Assembly (NCBI RefSeq): GCF_900176345.1
Contig: NZ_FWXU01000004.1
Span: 62,001-126,000, forward strand
Reading direction: 5' to 3'
Length of the DNA stretch: 64,000 bases
Source: Rhizobium sp. RU36D
GTDB taxonomy: Bacteria > Pseudomonadota > Alphaproteobacteria > Rhizobiales > Rhizobiaceae
Each line of letters opens with the position of its first letter. Positions within the stretch are counted from its first letter, which is position 1. The notes under the pieces were generated by a model. It was not told where the DNA came from, did not search any database, and saw only the letters and a list, made by a program, of their open reading frames with translations. Shown here one piece after another: positions 45,329 through 53,783 of the stretch. The translations under genes were made by a program, and so were the position numbers.

Positions 45329-45758
45329 ACTCCGCCAGGTCTTTCAGGGTGATGCGGGTGACGTTGCGCCCGCCTTCAACGGTCTGCGAAATGGCTTCGG
45401 CATATTCATGAACAAGAAATAGTCCAAGACCGCCGATTTCCATGTCTTCGAGGCTGACGTCTTCGTCCGGCTGCCGCGGCGGCTGGGTGATATCGTAAAA
45501 CTTGGCCCCGTCCGCCAGAGTCAATTGCGGCCGCCCGTCCTTGACTTCGGCGGTCACCTCGATGGTGTCCTGGACGCCACCGTCATAGCCGTAGCGTATC
45601 GTATTGGCGAGCAGTTCCTCGGTGACCAGAAGAAACGCGGTACGGACGCCGTCGCTCACGCCGGATTGGTCGGCGAACTCGCTGAGCATCGCATTGACGC
45701 GTTCCAGTTCCTCCAGATCGTTCGCAACCGAGACCGTTGCGGCAGCATCCCCCCTCAT
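45327..45758 (-). CDS. Anti-sigma regulatory (RsbW-like) ATP-binding protein
   Basis: A 143-residue HATPase_c domain of the SpoIIAB/RsbW class: FLLVTEELLANTIRYGYDGG (N-box) and GGLGLFLVHEYAEAI (G-box). Such proteins phosphorylate STAS antagonists or bind partner regulators. The STAS gene immediately upstream on the same strand (9-bp gap) is the expected partner. No sigma factor or phosphatase gene of such a switch is next to it, so the output is not visible here. Confidence 0.87.
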   Translation of the reverse strand: MRGDAAATVSVANDLEELERVNAMLSEFADQSGVSDGVRTAFLLVTEELLANTIRYGYDGGVQDTIEVTAEVKDGRPQLTLADGAKFYDITQPPRQPDEDVSLEDMEIGGLGLFLVHEYAEAISQTVEGGRNVTRITLKDLAE

Positions 45759-45767
45759 GGCCCCAGC

Positions 45768-46127
45768 CTAGTTGGCGTCAGGGGCGGAGGGAGCGACTTC
45801 TGCCAATGCCTCCTCCTGGCTGGCGACAACCTTGATGATCTTGAGGAAGCCGGAGACGCGCAGGACATCGTGAACCTGCGGATTGAGCGCAAACAGCACA
45901 TATTTGCGATTGGCGGGCGCCAGCATCTTGGCGGCGATCAGCAGAGAACGAAGTCCAAAGCTCGAGACGTAGTCGACGCCGGCCATATTGATGAGCAGGG
46001 CACCCTGACCATTGTCGATATGCTTCTTGAGATGCGCCTCAAAGGTCTTGGCCGTCAGCGTGTCCATTTTCCCGATGGGGTGGACGACCGTGGCATTGCC
46101 TTCGGTGGTGTCAGTAATGGTAATCAT
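45768..46127 (-). CDS. STAS-domain anti-sigma factor antagonist
   Basis: A 119-residue STAS domain (VVHPIGKMDTLTAKTFEAHL, INMAGVDYVSSFGLRSLL). The serines in YVSSFG sit at the usual phosphorylation site of SpoIIAA-type antagonists. ATG 46127 with AAAGG upstream is preferred; GTG 46151 would add eight residues. It pairs with the RsbW-like gene downstream. Confidence 0.87.
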   Translation of the reverse strand: MITITDTTEGNATVVHPIGKMDTLTAKTFEAHLKKHIDNGQGALLINMAGVDYVSSFGLRSLLIAAKMLAPANRKYVLFALNPQVHDVLRVSGFLKIIKVVASQEEALAEVAPSAPDAN

Positions 46128-46578
46128 GGTGTTCTGCCTTTCCACTGGCACGCCGCATTCGAATGCCCGGGTCTTATCGGCCTTCGCTCGGGCGGAGCCT
46201 GGGCAAAAGGTCGCCTGATGAGGCCGACCGCGGGCGCGCGCATATGAACGTGTTGCAGCGCGATTTTCAAGAGCTAGTTCTGGGCGTAAATGTTTGTGAC
46301 CAACCGGCTAGTGATGCACCGGCGTAACCGTCACCTGAGAAGACGAGAAAGGCTCCGGACGTGTGGTTTCTACGGGAAAAACGCATATCCGGCGCATACG
46401 AGTGACGGGTCCAAATCGACCGGGAGAATTATCAAACGCGCAAGGCGTCCGGTGCGTCAGTCATCGCTTACGTATAAATCTGAAGATTTGCGAAACGCCA
46501 ACGCAACAGGGCAGCAACCCGAATGCGGATCCAATCTTCCAAATGACTATATGTAGGGAGATCTTCGCACGGAAGAAG
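46128..46578. other. Intergenic stretch without a recognised gene
   Basis: About 450 bp between the STAS gene and tRNA-Glu. Several short frames occur, but none has a good ribosome site or recognisable sequence. I see no clear hairpin with T run. It should hold the STAS promoter and the 3' end of the tRNA transcript. Confidence 0.5.
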
Positions 46579-46653
46579 TGGCACGCCCTAGGGGAGTCGA
46601 ACCCCTCTTCCCAGAATGAAAATCTGGTGTCCTAACCGATAGACGAAGGGCGC
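46579..46653 (-). tRNA. tRNA-Glu (UUC), copy 1
   Basis: Acceptor GCGCCCT with AGGGCGT (first pair G-U), anticodon loop TTTTCAT giving UUC, T arm GGTTCGACTCC, encoded CCA. The mature sequence is the same as that of the copy at 51476-51550, in the same orientation. A promoter of matching architecture lies just upstream. Confidence 0.97.
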
Positions 46654-46670
46654 GTGCGCTTCGTGGCGCC

Positions 46671-46699
46671 CTTATAGTCAGGGCTCGCTGAGACCGCAA
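46671..46699 (-). promoter_or_regulatory. Promoter of tRNA-Glu copy 1
   Basis: On the minus strand TTGCGG and TATAAG are exactly 17 bp apart, about 18 bp before the tRNA. The -10 region and leader are shared with copy 2. Confidence 0.78.
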
Positions 46700-46919
46700 G
46701 CGCAAAATGGCAGTTTTTTCACAGGGACGATGAGAAATTTTAGGCAGCCTGTGCGTTGGCTTTGGATGGGCCTGCAATCGCAGCGTTTGAGCTTTTTCCG
46801 TTTCCATGTCAGATAATATCACCGACTGGAACTGGCCGCTGCCGGACGGCGGAACGACTGAATTCTCCTTCAGTCTTCACAGGCTCCAGGGAATCGAACA
46901 CCAACGGATCGAAGCGAAT

Positions 46920-47654
46920 ATGCAGGAAACAGCGAGCAACACCCACGCGACGCGGACCGTCATTGAGTTGCGAAAGAAGATTTTCAGCGGCGAACTGACC
47001 GGCGGTACGCGTCTGCTGGAGGTTCCGCTGGCCGAGGAGCTGGAAATATCCCGCACGCCGCTGCGCGATGCCATGTCGCGGCTGGCCGAGGAGGGCCTCC
47101 TTGAGCGCGGACGCCACGGCGGGTTTGTCGTACGCAAATTCACCTATGCCGATGTGATCGACGCCATCGAGCTGCGCGGCGTTCTGGAAGGGACGGCGGC
47201 ACGCCTGGCAGCGGAGCGCGGAATGCGTCCTGATGGGCTTTCTTGTATACAGGCTGTTGTCGCTCGGCTCGAAAATTGTTTTGGCGAACAGCCCGGCGAA
47301 GTCGATTTCGAGGCCTATTCAAAATACAATGCCGAATTCCATCAGGAGCTCGCGGCGCTGTCCGGCAGCGACATGATCGAGCGCGAAGTGGAGAGGGTCA
47401 CGAGGCTCCCCTTCGCATCTCCCTCCGCCTTCATGCCTGACAAGGCCGATATCGCCGCATTTCGCCGGTCTCTTCATGTTGCGCAGGAGCAGCACAAAGC
47501 CATAGTTTCAGCCATTTCTGCTCGCGAAGGCTCCCGTGCGGAGGCCTTGGCCCGCGAACATGCACGCACTGCCCGCCGCAATCTCGAGGTCGTCATGACG
47601 GAGGGCGGCATGCTCAAGGAGCGCGTGCCAAGCCTTGCTCTGGTCGTGCCGTAA
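46920..47654 (+). CDS. GntR-family (FCD/FadR type) regulator of the one-carbon module
   Basis: A winged helix-turn-helix (VIELRKKIFSGELTGGTRLL, LAEELEISRTPLRDAMSRL) is followed by an FCD ligand domain (AIELRGVLEGTAARLAAERG, and metal-type histidines in NAEFHQEL and EQHKAIV). From ATG 46920 it has 244 residues, standard for the family; ATG 46806 would add 38 atypical residues. It lies directly upstream of the demethylase gene. The palindrome TGTATACA before that gene, before the MTHFR gene and once inside its own coding region (47244) is a credible binding site. Confidence 0.86.
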   Translation: MQETASNTHATRTVIELRKKIFSGELTGGTRLLEVPLAEELEISRTPLRDAMSRLAEEGLLERGRHGGFVVRKFTYADVIDAIELRGVLEGTAARLAAERGMRPDGLSCIQAVVARLENCFGEQPGEVDFEAYSKYNAEFHQELAALSGSDMIEREVERVTRLPFASPSAFMPDKADIAAFRRSLHVAQEQHKAIVSAISAREGSRAEALAREHARTARRNLEVVMTEGGMLKERVPSLALVVP

Positions 47655-47713
47655 GCATTTTCGATTGCCTCATCCAAAAAATATCTCTTGCCAGCAGACC
47701 GAAGTTGAGCCAG

Positions 47714-47729
47714 TCTATGTATACATAGA
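47714..47729. promoter_or_regulatory. Probable GntR operator before the demethylase gene
   Basis: TCTATGTATACATAGA is a perfect 16-bp palindrome, 23 bp before the demethylase start. Its core ATGTATACAT recurs before the MTHFR-like gene. Confidence 0.7.
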
Positions 47730-47752
47730 TCATGTTCAAGGGAGGAATGATT

Positions 47753-49165
47753 GTGTCAAATTCATCGCTCGCGACGGTAATGCAGGCGGCCGGCAACACG
47801 GTCCAGATGCTGCGCAACTCAAAAATCGGCATGTATGTATACCCGGTCGTTGCGCCGGAGTTTTCCAACTGGCGCGATGAGCAGCGCGCATGGCGTGATT
47901 CGGCAGTGCTTTTCGATCAGTCGCACCATATGGACGAACTCATCGTCGAAGGTCCTGATGCCGAGAAGTTTCTGGCCTATCACGGCATCAACTCTTTCTC
48001 GAATTTCGACCTGAACCGCGCCAAGCACTTCGTTCCGGTGACGCCTGCCGGCAATGTCATCGGCGACCACATCATTTTCCGTGAGCGCCAGGACAAGTTC
48101 ATCCTCGTCGGACGTGCACCAGTCTCCAACTGGCTGATGTTCTGCGCTGCTTACGGACAGTGGAATGTGCGCATCAAGCACGATCCCCGTTCGCCGTCGC
48201 GCCCCGAGGGCGAGCGCGTTCTGCGCACCCACTATCGCTACCAGATCCAGGGCCCAGAAGCCTCCAAGATCTTCGAAAAGATGAATGGCGGCCCGGTCCA
48301 GGACATCAAGTTCTTCCATGTCGACTGGATCAATGTCGGCTCAAAGAAGGTGCAGGCGCTGCGTCACGGCATGTCCGGCGCACCGGGTCTGGAAATCTGG
48401 GGTCCCTACGAAGACAAGAGCTACATCCTCTCGGTCATCCTGCAGGCAGCCAAGGATGCTGGCGTCAACCTCGTGCGTTGCGGCAGCCGCGCCTATTCCA
48501 CCAACACGCTCGAATCGGGCTGGATCCCGTCGCCGCTGCCGGCGATCTATACCGGCGATGGCATGCTCGCCGCCTACCGTGAATGGCTTGGTGCCGACAG
48601 CTATGAAGCTGGTGGTGCGATCGGTGGCAGCTTCGAGTCTGACAACATCGAAGACTACTACGTCAATCCGTTCGAACTCGGCTACGACTTCTATATCGGC
48701 TGGAAGAAGGACGACTTCATCGGCAAGGCTGCCCTCGAAAAGATGAAGGGCCAGAAGAACCGCAAGAAGGTGACCTTCGAGTGGAACGCGGAAGACGTCG
48801 TCAACGTCATCGCCTCCGCCTTCAAGCCGGGCGAAGAGCACTACAAGTGGATCGACTTCCCGCAGCCGAACTACGCCTCGACGAGTGCGGACAAGGTCAT
48901 GCACGAGGGCAAGATGGTCGGCATGTCGATGTTCAACGGCTACAGCTACAACGAGCGTTGCATGCTGTCGCTCGGTATCGTCGATGCCGACATCAAGGAA
49001 GGCGATGTTCTGACCATGGTCTGGGGCGAGCCCAATGGCGGTTCCGGCAAGACCTCGACCGAGCGCCACAAGCAGGCGGAAATCCGCGTCCGCGTATCGC
49101 CGACGCCTTATGCCCGAGAAGCGCGCGAGAACTACGCCGAGAGCTGGCGCACGAAGCGTTCCTGA
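47753..49165 (+). CDS. LigM/DesA-like tetrahydrofolate-dependent demethylase (GcvT fold)
   Basis: A 470-residue aminomethyltransferase-fold protein. The N-terminal EFSNWRDEQRAWRDSAVLFD and SHHMDELIVEGPDAEKFL are typical of LigM/DesA, which move a methyl group from vanillate or syringate to tetrahydrofolate. The actual substrate here is unknown; other methoxy or N-methyl compounds are possible. GTG 47753 is chosen because AAGGGAGG ends seven bases before it; ATG 47747 is too close to that site and ATG 47732 lies upstream of it. With purU and an MTHFR-like gene downstream, methyl-THF could be oxidised to formate. Confidence 0.82.
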   Translation: MSNSSLATVMQAAGNTVQMLRNSKIGMYVYPVVAPEFSNWRDEQRAWRDSAVLFDQSHHMDELIVEGPDAEKFLAYHGINSFSNFDLNRAKHFVPVTPAGNVIGDHIIFRERQDKFILVGRAPVSNWLMFCAAYGQWNVRIKHDPRSPSRPEGERVLRTHYRYQIQGPEASKIFEKMNGGPVQDIKFFHVDWINVGSKKVQALRHGMSGAPGLEIWGPYEDKSYILSVILQAAKDAGVNLVRCGSRAYSTNTLESGWIPSPLPAIYTGDGMLAAYREWLGADSYEAGGAIGGSFESDNIEDYYVNPFELGYDFYIGWKKDDFIGKAALEKMKGQKNRKKVTFEWNAEDVVNVIASAFKPGEEHYKWIDFPQPNYASTSADKVMHEGKMVGMSMFNGYSYNERCMLSLGIVDADIKEGDVLTMVWGEPNGGSGKTSTERHKQAEIRVRVSPTPYAREARENYAESWRTKRS

Positions 49166-49210
49166 TCTCAGGGCGTCAGGCGCTGTTGAATCCTTGATTT
49201 GAGAGATGAA

Positions 49211-49238
49211 CCCGCCCGTGATGAACGGGCGGGGCTTT
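49211..49238 (+). terminator. Terminator after the demethylase gene
   Basis: CCCGCCCGT and its complement form a 9-bp stem over GATGA-type loop bases, followed by GCTTT. It separates the demethylase from purU, so purU probably has its own promoter in the remaining 180 bp. Confidence 0.7.
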
Positions 49239-49421
49239 ATCGGGCACCCGTGGGAGCGGGGAGGGAGCGACGCTTGCCGTTGAGGCGCGTCGGACGGCCG
49301 GTGCGCGCCCAGCGCTGGACCGCGAGCGGCAGATGAGCCGCGTATCTTTTCACACTCGCAATGTCAGTCGGCCTGCACGCGCAGACCGTGACGGCATTCC
49401 TGTGACTTTGGGGATTGGATC

Positions 49422-50270
49422 ATGACGGATTACATTCTGACGCTGCATTGCCAGGATCGGCCGGGCATCGTTGCGGCAGTTGCCACCCGGCTGGCGGCAT
49501 CGGGCGGAAACATCAGCGAAGCGCAACAATTCGACGACAAGGAAACCGGTCGCTTCTTCATGCGCGTCGCGTTTTCGCTGGATCGCCCGATTGAGGAATT
49601 TAAGGCGGGTTTTCCGCAGGAGGCGGAACGCTTCGGGTTGGAATGGACACTGCGGCCGGCAAATGAAAAGCGGCGGGTGCTGATCCTGGTGTCAAAGTTT
49701 GATCACTGCATGGGCGACCTGCTGTACCGAAACCGCATCGGCGAACTGCACATGGATGTGGTGGGTATCGTCTCCAACCATCCGAGTTCCGCCCTGAACC
49801 TGACGCTGCATCACGGCATACCCTACCATCATTTTCCGATGGAGAAGGGCGCCAAGCACGAGCAGGAAGCGCGGATCAAGGCTGTGATCAAGGAGACCGG
49901 CGCGGAACTGGTTGTGCTTGCGCGCTATATGCAGATTTTGTCTGACGAGTTTTCGGAATATCTCTCCGGCCGCTGCATCAACATCCACCACAGCTTCCTG
50001 CCCGGCTTCAAGGGCGCCAAGCCCTATCATCAGGCTCATGAGCGTGGCGTCAAGATGATCGGCGCTACCGCCCATTACGTCACCGGTGATCTCGATGAAG
50101 GGCCGATTATCGCCCAGGACGTCGAGCATGTCACCCATGCTGATACGCCCGAGGATCTCGTCCGCAAGGGCAGGGATATAGAGCGCCGTGTGCTCGCACG
50201 CGCCGTAACCTGGCATTTGGAAGATCGGGTCCTGCTGAACGGCCAAAAGACGGTCGTCTTCGGTCGGTGA
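49422..50270 (+). CDS. purU: Formyltetrahydrofolate deformylase
   Basis: Hydrolyses 10-formyl-THF to THF and formate, recycling THF. An N-terminal ACT domain (about 1-80, [18 protein letters not shown]) and a formyl-transferase-like domain with [20 protein letters not shown] and the catalytic Asp in [11 protein letters not shown] are intact; 282 residues is normal. Its place between a THF demethylase and an MTHFR-like gene suggests a role in disposing of methyl groups rather than purine synthesis. Confidence 0.94.
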   Translation: MTDYILTLHCQDRPGIVAAVATRLAASGGNISEAQQFDDKETGRFFMRVAFSLDRPIEEFKAGFPQEAERFGLEWTLRPANEKRRVLILVSKFDHCMGDLLYRNRIGELHMDVVGIVSNHPSSALNLTLHHGIPYHHFPMEKGAKHEQEARIKAVIKETGAELVVLARYMQILSDEFSEYLSGRCINIHHSFLPGFKGAKPYHQAHERGVKMIGATAHYVTGDLDEGPIIAQDVEHVTHADTPEDLVRKGRDIERRVLARAVTWHLEDRVLLNGQKTVVFGR

Positions 50271-50377
50271 TAAATCCCCATCATGTATTCATGGCGACAG
50301 GAAGAGAGGTTGAATTCCAACGTTATCACGCGGAAAAATCAAATATGCGCGATGTCCTTGGAAAAGATAGACTGATA

Positions 50378-50387
50378 ATGTATACAT
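50378..50387. promoter_or_regulatory. Probable GntR operator before the MTHFR-like gene
   Basis: ATGTATACAT, the same 10-bp palindromic core as at 47717-47726, lies about 30 bp before the MTHFR-like start. Confidence 0.65.
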
Positions 50388-50416
50388 GATTGGGTGTTGG
50401 GAGAGGAGAGTGCGCG

Positions 50417-51337
50417 GTGCTGAATTTTTTCAAACGTCGGAGTGCAGGATCGGACGTCGTTGATGCTCCCGGATTGGCCGAGATCGTGGAGGGCTACTCC
50501 ATTGAGGTCATGCCGCGCACGGCGGCCAAGGTGGACGACTTCAAGACCTTGCTGCCAGCGGGCACGCGCGTCTACGTCGCCCATATCGAGGGCACGCCGA
50601 TCGAGGACATGGTTGCGACGGCAAAACGCCTTCGCGAGGATGGCTTCCCGGTCATGCCGCACATTCCTGCCCGCATCATCGCCGATGCCGCGACACTCCA
50701 GGACTGGATCGCGCGCTATCACGGCGAGGCTGGCGTGGACCAGGCCCTGCTGCTGGGCGGTGGCGTATCGGTGCCCCACGGCGCCTTCGACAATTCCATG
50801 CAGTTGATGGAGACGGGGCTGTTTGACCGCTACGGCTTCAAGCGGCTCCATGTCGCAGGTCATCCCGAGGGCAACAAGGACATAGATGCCGATGGGTCGA
50901 CGCGTCTTGTTGATGACGCGCTTGGCTGGAAGCAGAAGTTTTCAGAGCGCACGGATGCCGAAATGGCCATCGTCACGCAATTTGCGTTCGATGCGGAGCC
51001 TGTTATTGCCTGGGTCTCGCGCCTGCGTGCCAGTGGGATCACGCTTCCCGTCCATGTCGGCATTGCTGGCCCGGCAAAGCTGCAGACCCTGCTGAAATAC
51101 GCAGTCGCCTGTGGTGTCGGTCCCTCGCTGAAGGTCCTGCAAAAACGCGCCATGGACATCACGAAGCTCATGCTTCCTTATGAGCCGGACGAAATCCTGC
51201 AGGACGTGGCGAAACGCCAAGCTGGCGCCGGAGACGCGATCTTCGAGCAGATCCACTTTTTCCCGCTCGGTGGAATCAAGGCCTGCGCCGATTGGGCCAC
51301 GCAACAGATGGCGGATTCAACACCGAAACATCTTTGA
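50417..51337 (+). CDS. Methylenetetrahydrofolate reductase-like protein
   Basis: A 306-residue FAD-dependent MTHFR-family TIM barrel (SIEVMPRTAAKVDDF, HIEGTPIEDMV, MPHIPARII, LLLGGGVSVPHG, HVAGHPEGNKD, VTQFAFDAE, VHVGIAGPAKL). It differs from biosynthetic MetF and resembles MTHFRs that run with demethylases, oxidising 5-methyl-THF to methylene-THF. GTG 50417 follows GAGGAG at the right spacing; TTG 50390 upstream is poorer. It is probably controlled by the adjacent ATGTATACAT operator. Confidence 0.82.
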   Translation: MLNFFKRRSAGSDVVDAPGLAEIVEGYSIEVMPRTAAKVDDFKTLLPAGTRVYVAHIEGTPIEDMVATAKRLREDGFPVMPHIPARIIADAATLQDWIARYHGEAGVDQALLLGGGVSVPHGAFDNSMQLMETGLFDRYGFKRLHVAGHPEGNKDIDADGSTRLVDDALGWKQKFSERTDAEMAIVTQFAFDAEPVIAWVSRLRASGITLPVHVGIAGPAKLQTLLKYAVACGVGPSLKVLQKRAMDITKLMLPYEPDEILQDVAKRQAGAGDAIFEQIHFFPLGGIKACADWATQQMADSTPKHL

Positions 51338-51475
51338 CAGACATTGACGTCTCTGCCGGTCGCGCCTTGCTGGCATGGTGCGGCCGCGATCGCTGTTACG
51401 CCTTTGAAAACGTCGCAGAACGCCGCTCGAACGGGTCTCAAAGCACAAAATTGTAGTGAAAATAGTTGAACGGAG

Positions 51476-51550
51476 TGGCACGCCCTAGGGGAGTCGAACC
51501 CCTCTTCCCAGAATGAAAATCTGGTGTCCTAACCGATAGACGAAGGGCGC
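51476..51550 (-). tRNA. tRNA-Glu (UUC), copy 2
   Basis: Same mature sequence as copy 1 at 46579-46653 and same orientation. Flanking identity extends a few bases 3' and about 30 bases 5' into the promoter. The two copies form a direct repeat around the one-carbon module. Confidence 0.97.
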
Positions 51551-51567
51551 GTGCGCTCCGTGGCGCC

Positions 51568-51596
51568 CTTATAGTCAGAGCTTTTTATTCTCGCAA
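51568..51596 (-). promoter_or_regulatory. Promoter of tRNA-Glu copy 2
   Basis: TTGCGA and TATAAG on the minus strand, 17 bp apart, mirror the promoter of copy 1, but the spacer differs and is AT-rich. Confidence 0.78.
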
Positions 51597-51717
51597 GCGC
51601 CTATTTTCATTTTTTTCAAAAAAATGACAGCCATGCTGACTGCGCTGGAATAGGTGAATATTTACAAGAGATTACGGTTCGCGAGCCTCGGCGCGCAGAG
51701 CCTGCGCCCTGGGGATA

Positions 51718-52434
51718 TCAGCTGCCTTTGCGGCCAAGCAGGCGCATCAGCGAGAAGGATTTCTTCTTGCCGTCTTCTGCAGGTTCGGCTGCCTCGGAAA
51801 CCGGCTCTGCCGGATCATAGGCAACCTCTGCCGGCTCAGGCGTAACGAGTTGCTCGGCCGCTGGGTCTGGCTGCGAAACGGCCGCAGGTTCGACATAGGC
51901 CTGCTCGCTTGCCGCTGGCCGCGGCGCGCTGAACAGGCTGCCCGCCGATGGATTGATTCCGGAGCGAACTGGGAGATTCGACGGCACAAGGCTGGTGGAC
52001 CCTTGCACCGTGCCGGACGTGTCCGCAGGGGCATAGGCCATTTGCCGGCTGGCGAAGATGCTGTTGCTGCCGGCCGATGCCGCCGTCGGCGCCATGACAA
52101 GTTCGTCAAGAGGGGCCGAATCCTGCGGCGGGGCACTTGCATCGGCAATTTGCGTTGGCGGCGTGTCGAGGGCTGCGGGTTGCGGCTCGACCATGACAGG
52201 CTCGCCCAGGGCAGCGATCTGCGCATCGGTTGCACGCTCTTCCGGGAGGCGGGCTGGCACTGGTGCGGTAGCGATCCGGTTCTGTGTCTGCTTCTCGTTT
52301 TTGGGAGCATCCGGCAGGCTCGCCTGCTTACCGCCAGTCGTGGTGCACCCGCTCAAGATCAATCCCGCCACAAGGCTGAGTGTCAGCGGCGTGGCGCGGT
52401 GGTGATGACGAAAAACGACTGATGTCTTGGACAA
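51718..52434 (-). CDS. Pro/Ala-rich lipoprotein of unknown function
   Basis: A 238-residue protein with a lipoprotein signal ending LILSGC (lipidated Cys30). The remainder is low complexity, rich in Pro, Ala, Glu and Ser, and predicted disordered. The end is basic and compact (KKKSFSLMRLLGRKGS). I do not recognise a domain. It may be a linker-type envelope protein. A hairpin (GAGGCTC and complement) lies just upstream of its start. Confidence 0.72.
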   Translation of the reverse strand: MSKTSVVFRHHHRATPLTLSLVAGLILSGCTTTGGKQASLPDAPKNEKQTQNRIATAPVPARLPEERATDAQIAALGEPVMVEPQPAALDTPPTQIADASAPPQDSAPLDELVMAPTAASAGSNSIFASRQMAYAPADTSGTVQGSTSLVPSNLPVRSGINPSAGSLFSAPRPAASEQAYVEPAAVSQPDPAAEQLVTPEPAEVAYDPAEPVSEAAEPAEDGKKKSFSLMRLLGRKGS

Positions 52435-52523
52435 GATGAGAGGCTCCCGTTGCCGGTGAGCCTCTGGAAGCGCGCTTGCGCCGTCTGCCGGCTCATCCGG
52501 CTCTGACTAGAGCCCTAGGAATA

Positions 52524-52549
52524 GCCCGCCTGGCTTGCGCGAGGCGGGC
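52524..52549 (-). terminator. Hairpin after gloA
   Basis: GCCCGCCT and its complement (8 bp) lie directly beyond the gloA stop. No T run on the minus strand, so termination is only suggested. Confidence 0.4.
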
Positions 52550-52560
52550 GCGGTCGCAGA

Positions 52561-53001
52561 TTACCAGCTTCCGGTATTGGGCATGGACAGCCAGGGCTCT
52601 GCGGGGGCCAGGCTACCGCCCTTCTGCAGGATTTCGATCGAGATGCCATCCGGCGAACGCACGAATGCCATGTGACCGTCGCGGGGCGGGCGGTTGATCG
52701 CGACGCCACTGTCCATCAGCTTCTGGCAGATCGCGTAGATATCGTCGACCTCATAGGCGAGGTGCCCGAAATTACGACCGCCGGTATAGTCTTCCGTGTC
52801 CCAGTTGTAGGTCAGTTCGAGGCATGGTGATTTCGACTCGGTCGCCTCGACAAAATCCTCATCCGCTGTCAGGAACACCAGGGTAAAGCGACCCTTCTCG
52901 TTTTCGATCCGCCGCACCTCTTTCAGGCCGAAGACGTCAGTGTAGAAAGCAAGCGACGCATCGAGATCCTTGACCCGGACCATGGTGTGTAGATAGCGCA
53001 T
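52561..53001 (-). CDS. gloA: Lactoylglutathione lyase (glyoxalase I)
   Basis: Detoxifies methylglyoxal as its glutathione hemithioacetal. The four metal ligands of the two beta-alpha-beta repeats are visible: His in YLHTMVRVKD, Glu in LELTYNWDTEDY, His in GHLAYEVDDI and Glu in GISIEILQ. ATG 53001 gives 146 residues; the frame opens to 53055 without family sequence. Confidence 0.92.
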   Translation of the reverse strand: MRYLHTMVRVKDLDASLAFYTDVFGLKEVRRIENEKGRFTLVFLTADEDFVEATESKSPCLELTYNWDTEDYTGGRNFGHLAYEVDDIYAICQKLMDSGVAINRPPRDGHMAFVRSPDGISIEILQKGGSLAPAEPWLSMPNTGSW

Positions 53002-53190
53002 CAATGTCTCCTGTTTTGTTTGTGCCGATATGGGCCAGCGGACAGTTTCGGGCAAGGCTATCCGGCCAAAAAAGCAGCTGGGTATATTGCAAACTAGGGC
53101 TTGCGCTCATGCATTGGCGAGATGTTAATCTGTTCGTCAAGAATCAGTTAACTGTTGCAATGTGACGCGTTACCGAGGGGCTGGCAGGAA

Positions 53191-53775
53191 ATGGCGGACA
53201 GAATTTCATCGAAAGGGCTTGCTGGCCTCGAAGAGCTGTCTGGCGAAGCCGTCGATTTGATTGAAATCACCGGCGTTGTCAAATGGTTCGACGTTGCAAA
53301 GGGCTTCGGTTTCATCGTGCCTGACAATGGCATGCAGGACGTGCTGCTGCATGTCACCTGCCTGAGGCGGGACGGCTACCAGACGATCCTGGAAGGCACC
53401 CGCATCGTCGCCCTGATCCAGAAGCGCGATCGCGGTTACCAGGCCTTCCGCATCCTCTCCATGGATCAGTCCACGGCCGTGCACCCGTCGCAGCTGCCGC
53501 CGGTCAGGACCCATGTGCAGGTCACGCCATCGAGCGGTCTGGAGCGGGTCATCGTCAAGTGGTTCAACCGCACCAAGGGATTTGGTTTCCTGACGCGCGG
53601 CGAGGGCACTGAAGACATTTTTGTCCATATGGAAACGCTTCGCCGTTTCGGCTTGACGGAACTTCGGCCCGGCCAGACCGTTCTTGTACGCTACGGCAAT
53701 GGCGACAAGGGCCTGATGGCGGCGGAAATTCACCCCGACAATCCAGGTCCAAGCCCGGCCGTCAGGGCTCATTGA
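53191..53775 (+). CDS. Double cold-shock-domain protein
   Basis: 194 residues with two cold-shock domains: TGVVKWFDVAKGFGFIVPD (about 28-46) and VIVKWFNRTKGFGFLTRGEG (about 119-138), the second followed by IFVHMETL. The second carries near-canonical RNP motifs; the first is changed at RNP2 (VLLHVT). Binds single-stranded nucleic acid, likely as an RNA chaperone. ATG 53191 follows CAGGAA. Four bases after its stop region the DUF192 gene begins, a recurrent pairing in rhizobia. Confidence 0.92.
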   Translation: MADRISSKGLAGLEELSGEAVDLIEITGVVKWFDVAKGFGFIVPDNGMQDVLLHVTCLRRDGYQTILEGTRIVALIQKRDRGYQAFRILSMDQSTAVHPSQLPPVRTHVQVTPSSGLERVIVKWFNRTKGFGFLTRGEGTEDIFVHMETLRRFGLTELRPGQTVLVRYGNGDKGLMAAEIHPDNPGPSPAVRAH

Positions 53776-53783
53776 GGCTTGAT

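Noticed and set aside
46290-46635. Short frames between the STAS gene and tRNA-Glu
   Set aside because: No ribosome site, no similarity that I recognise, and one runs into the tRNA gene.
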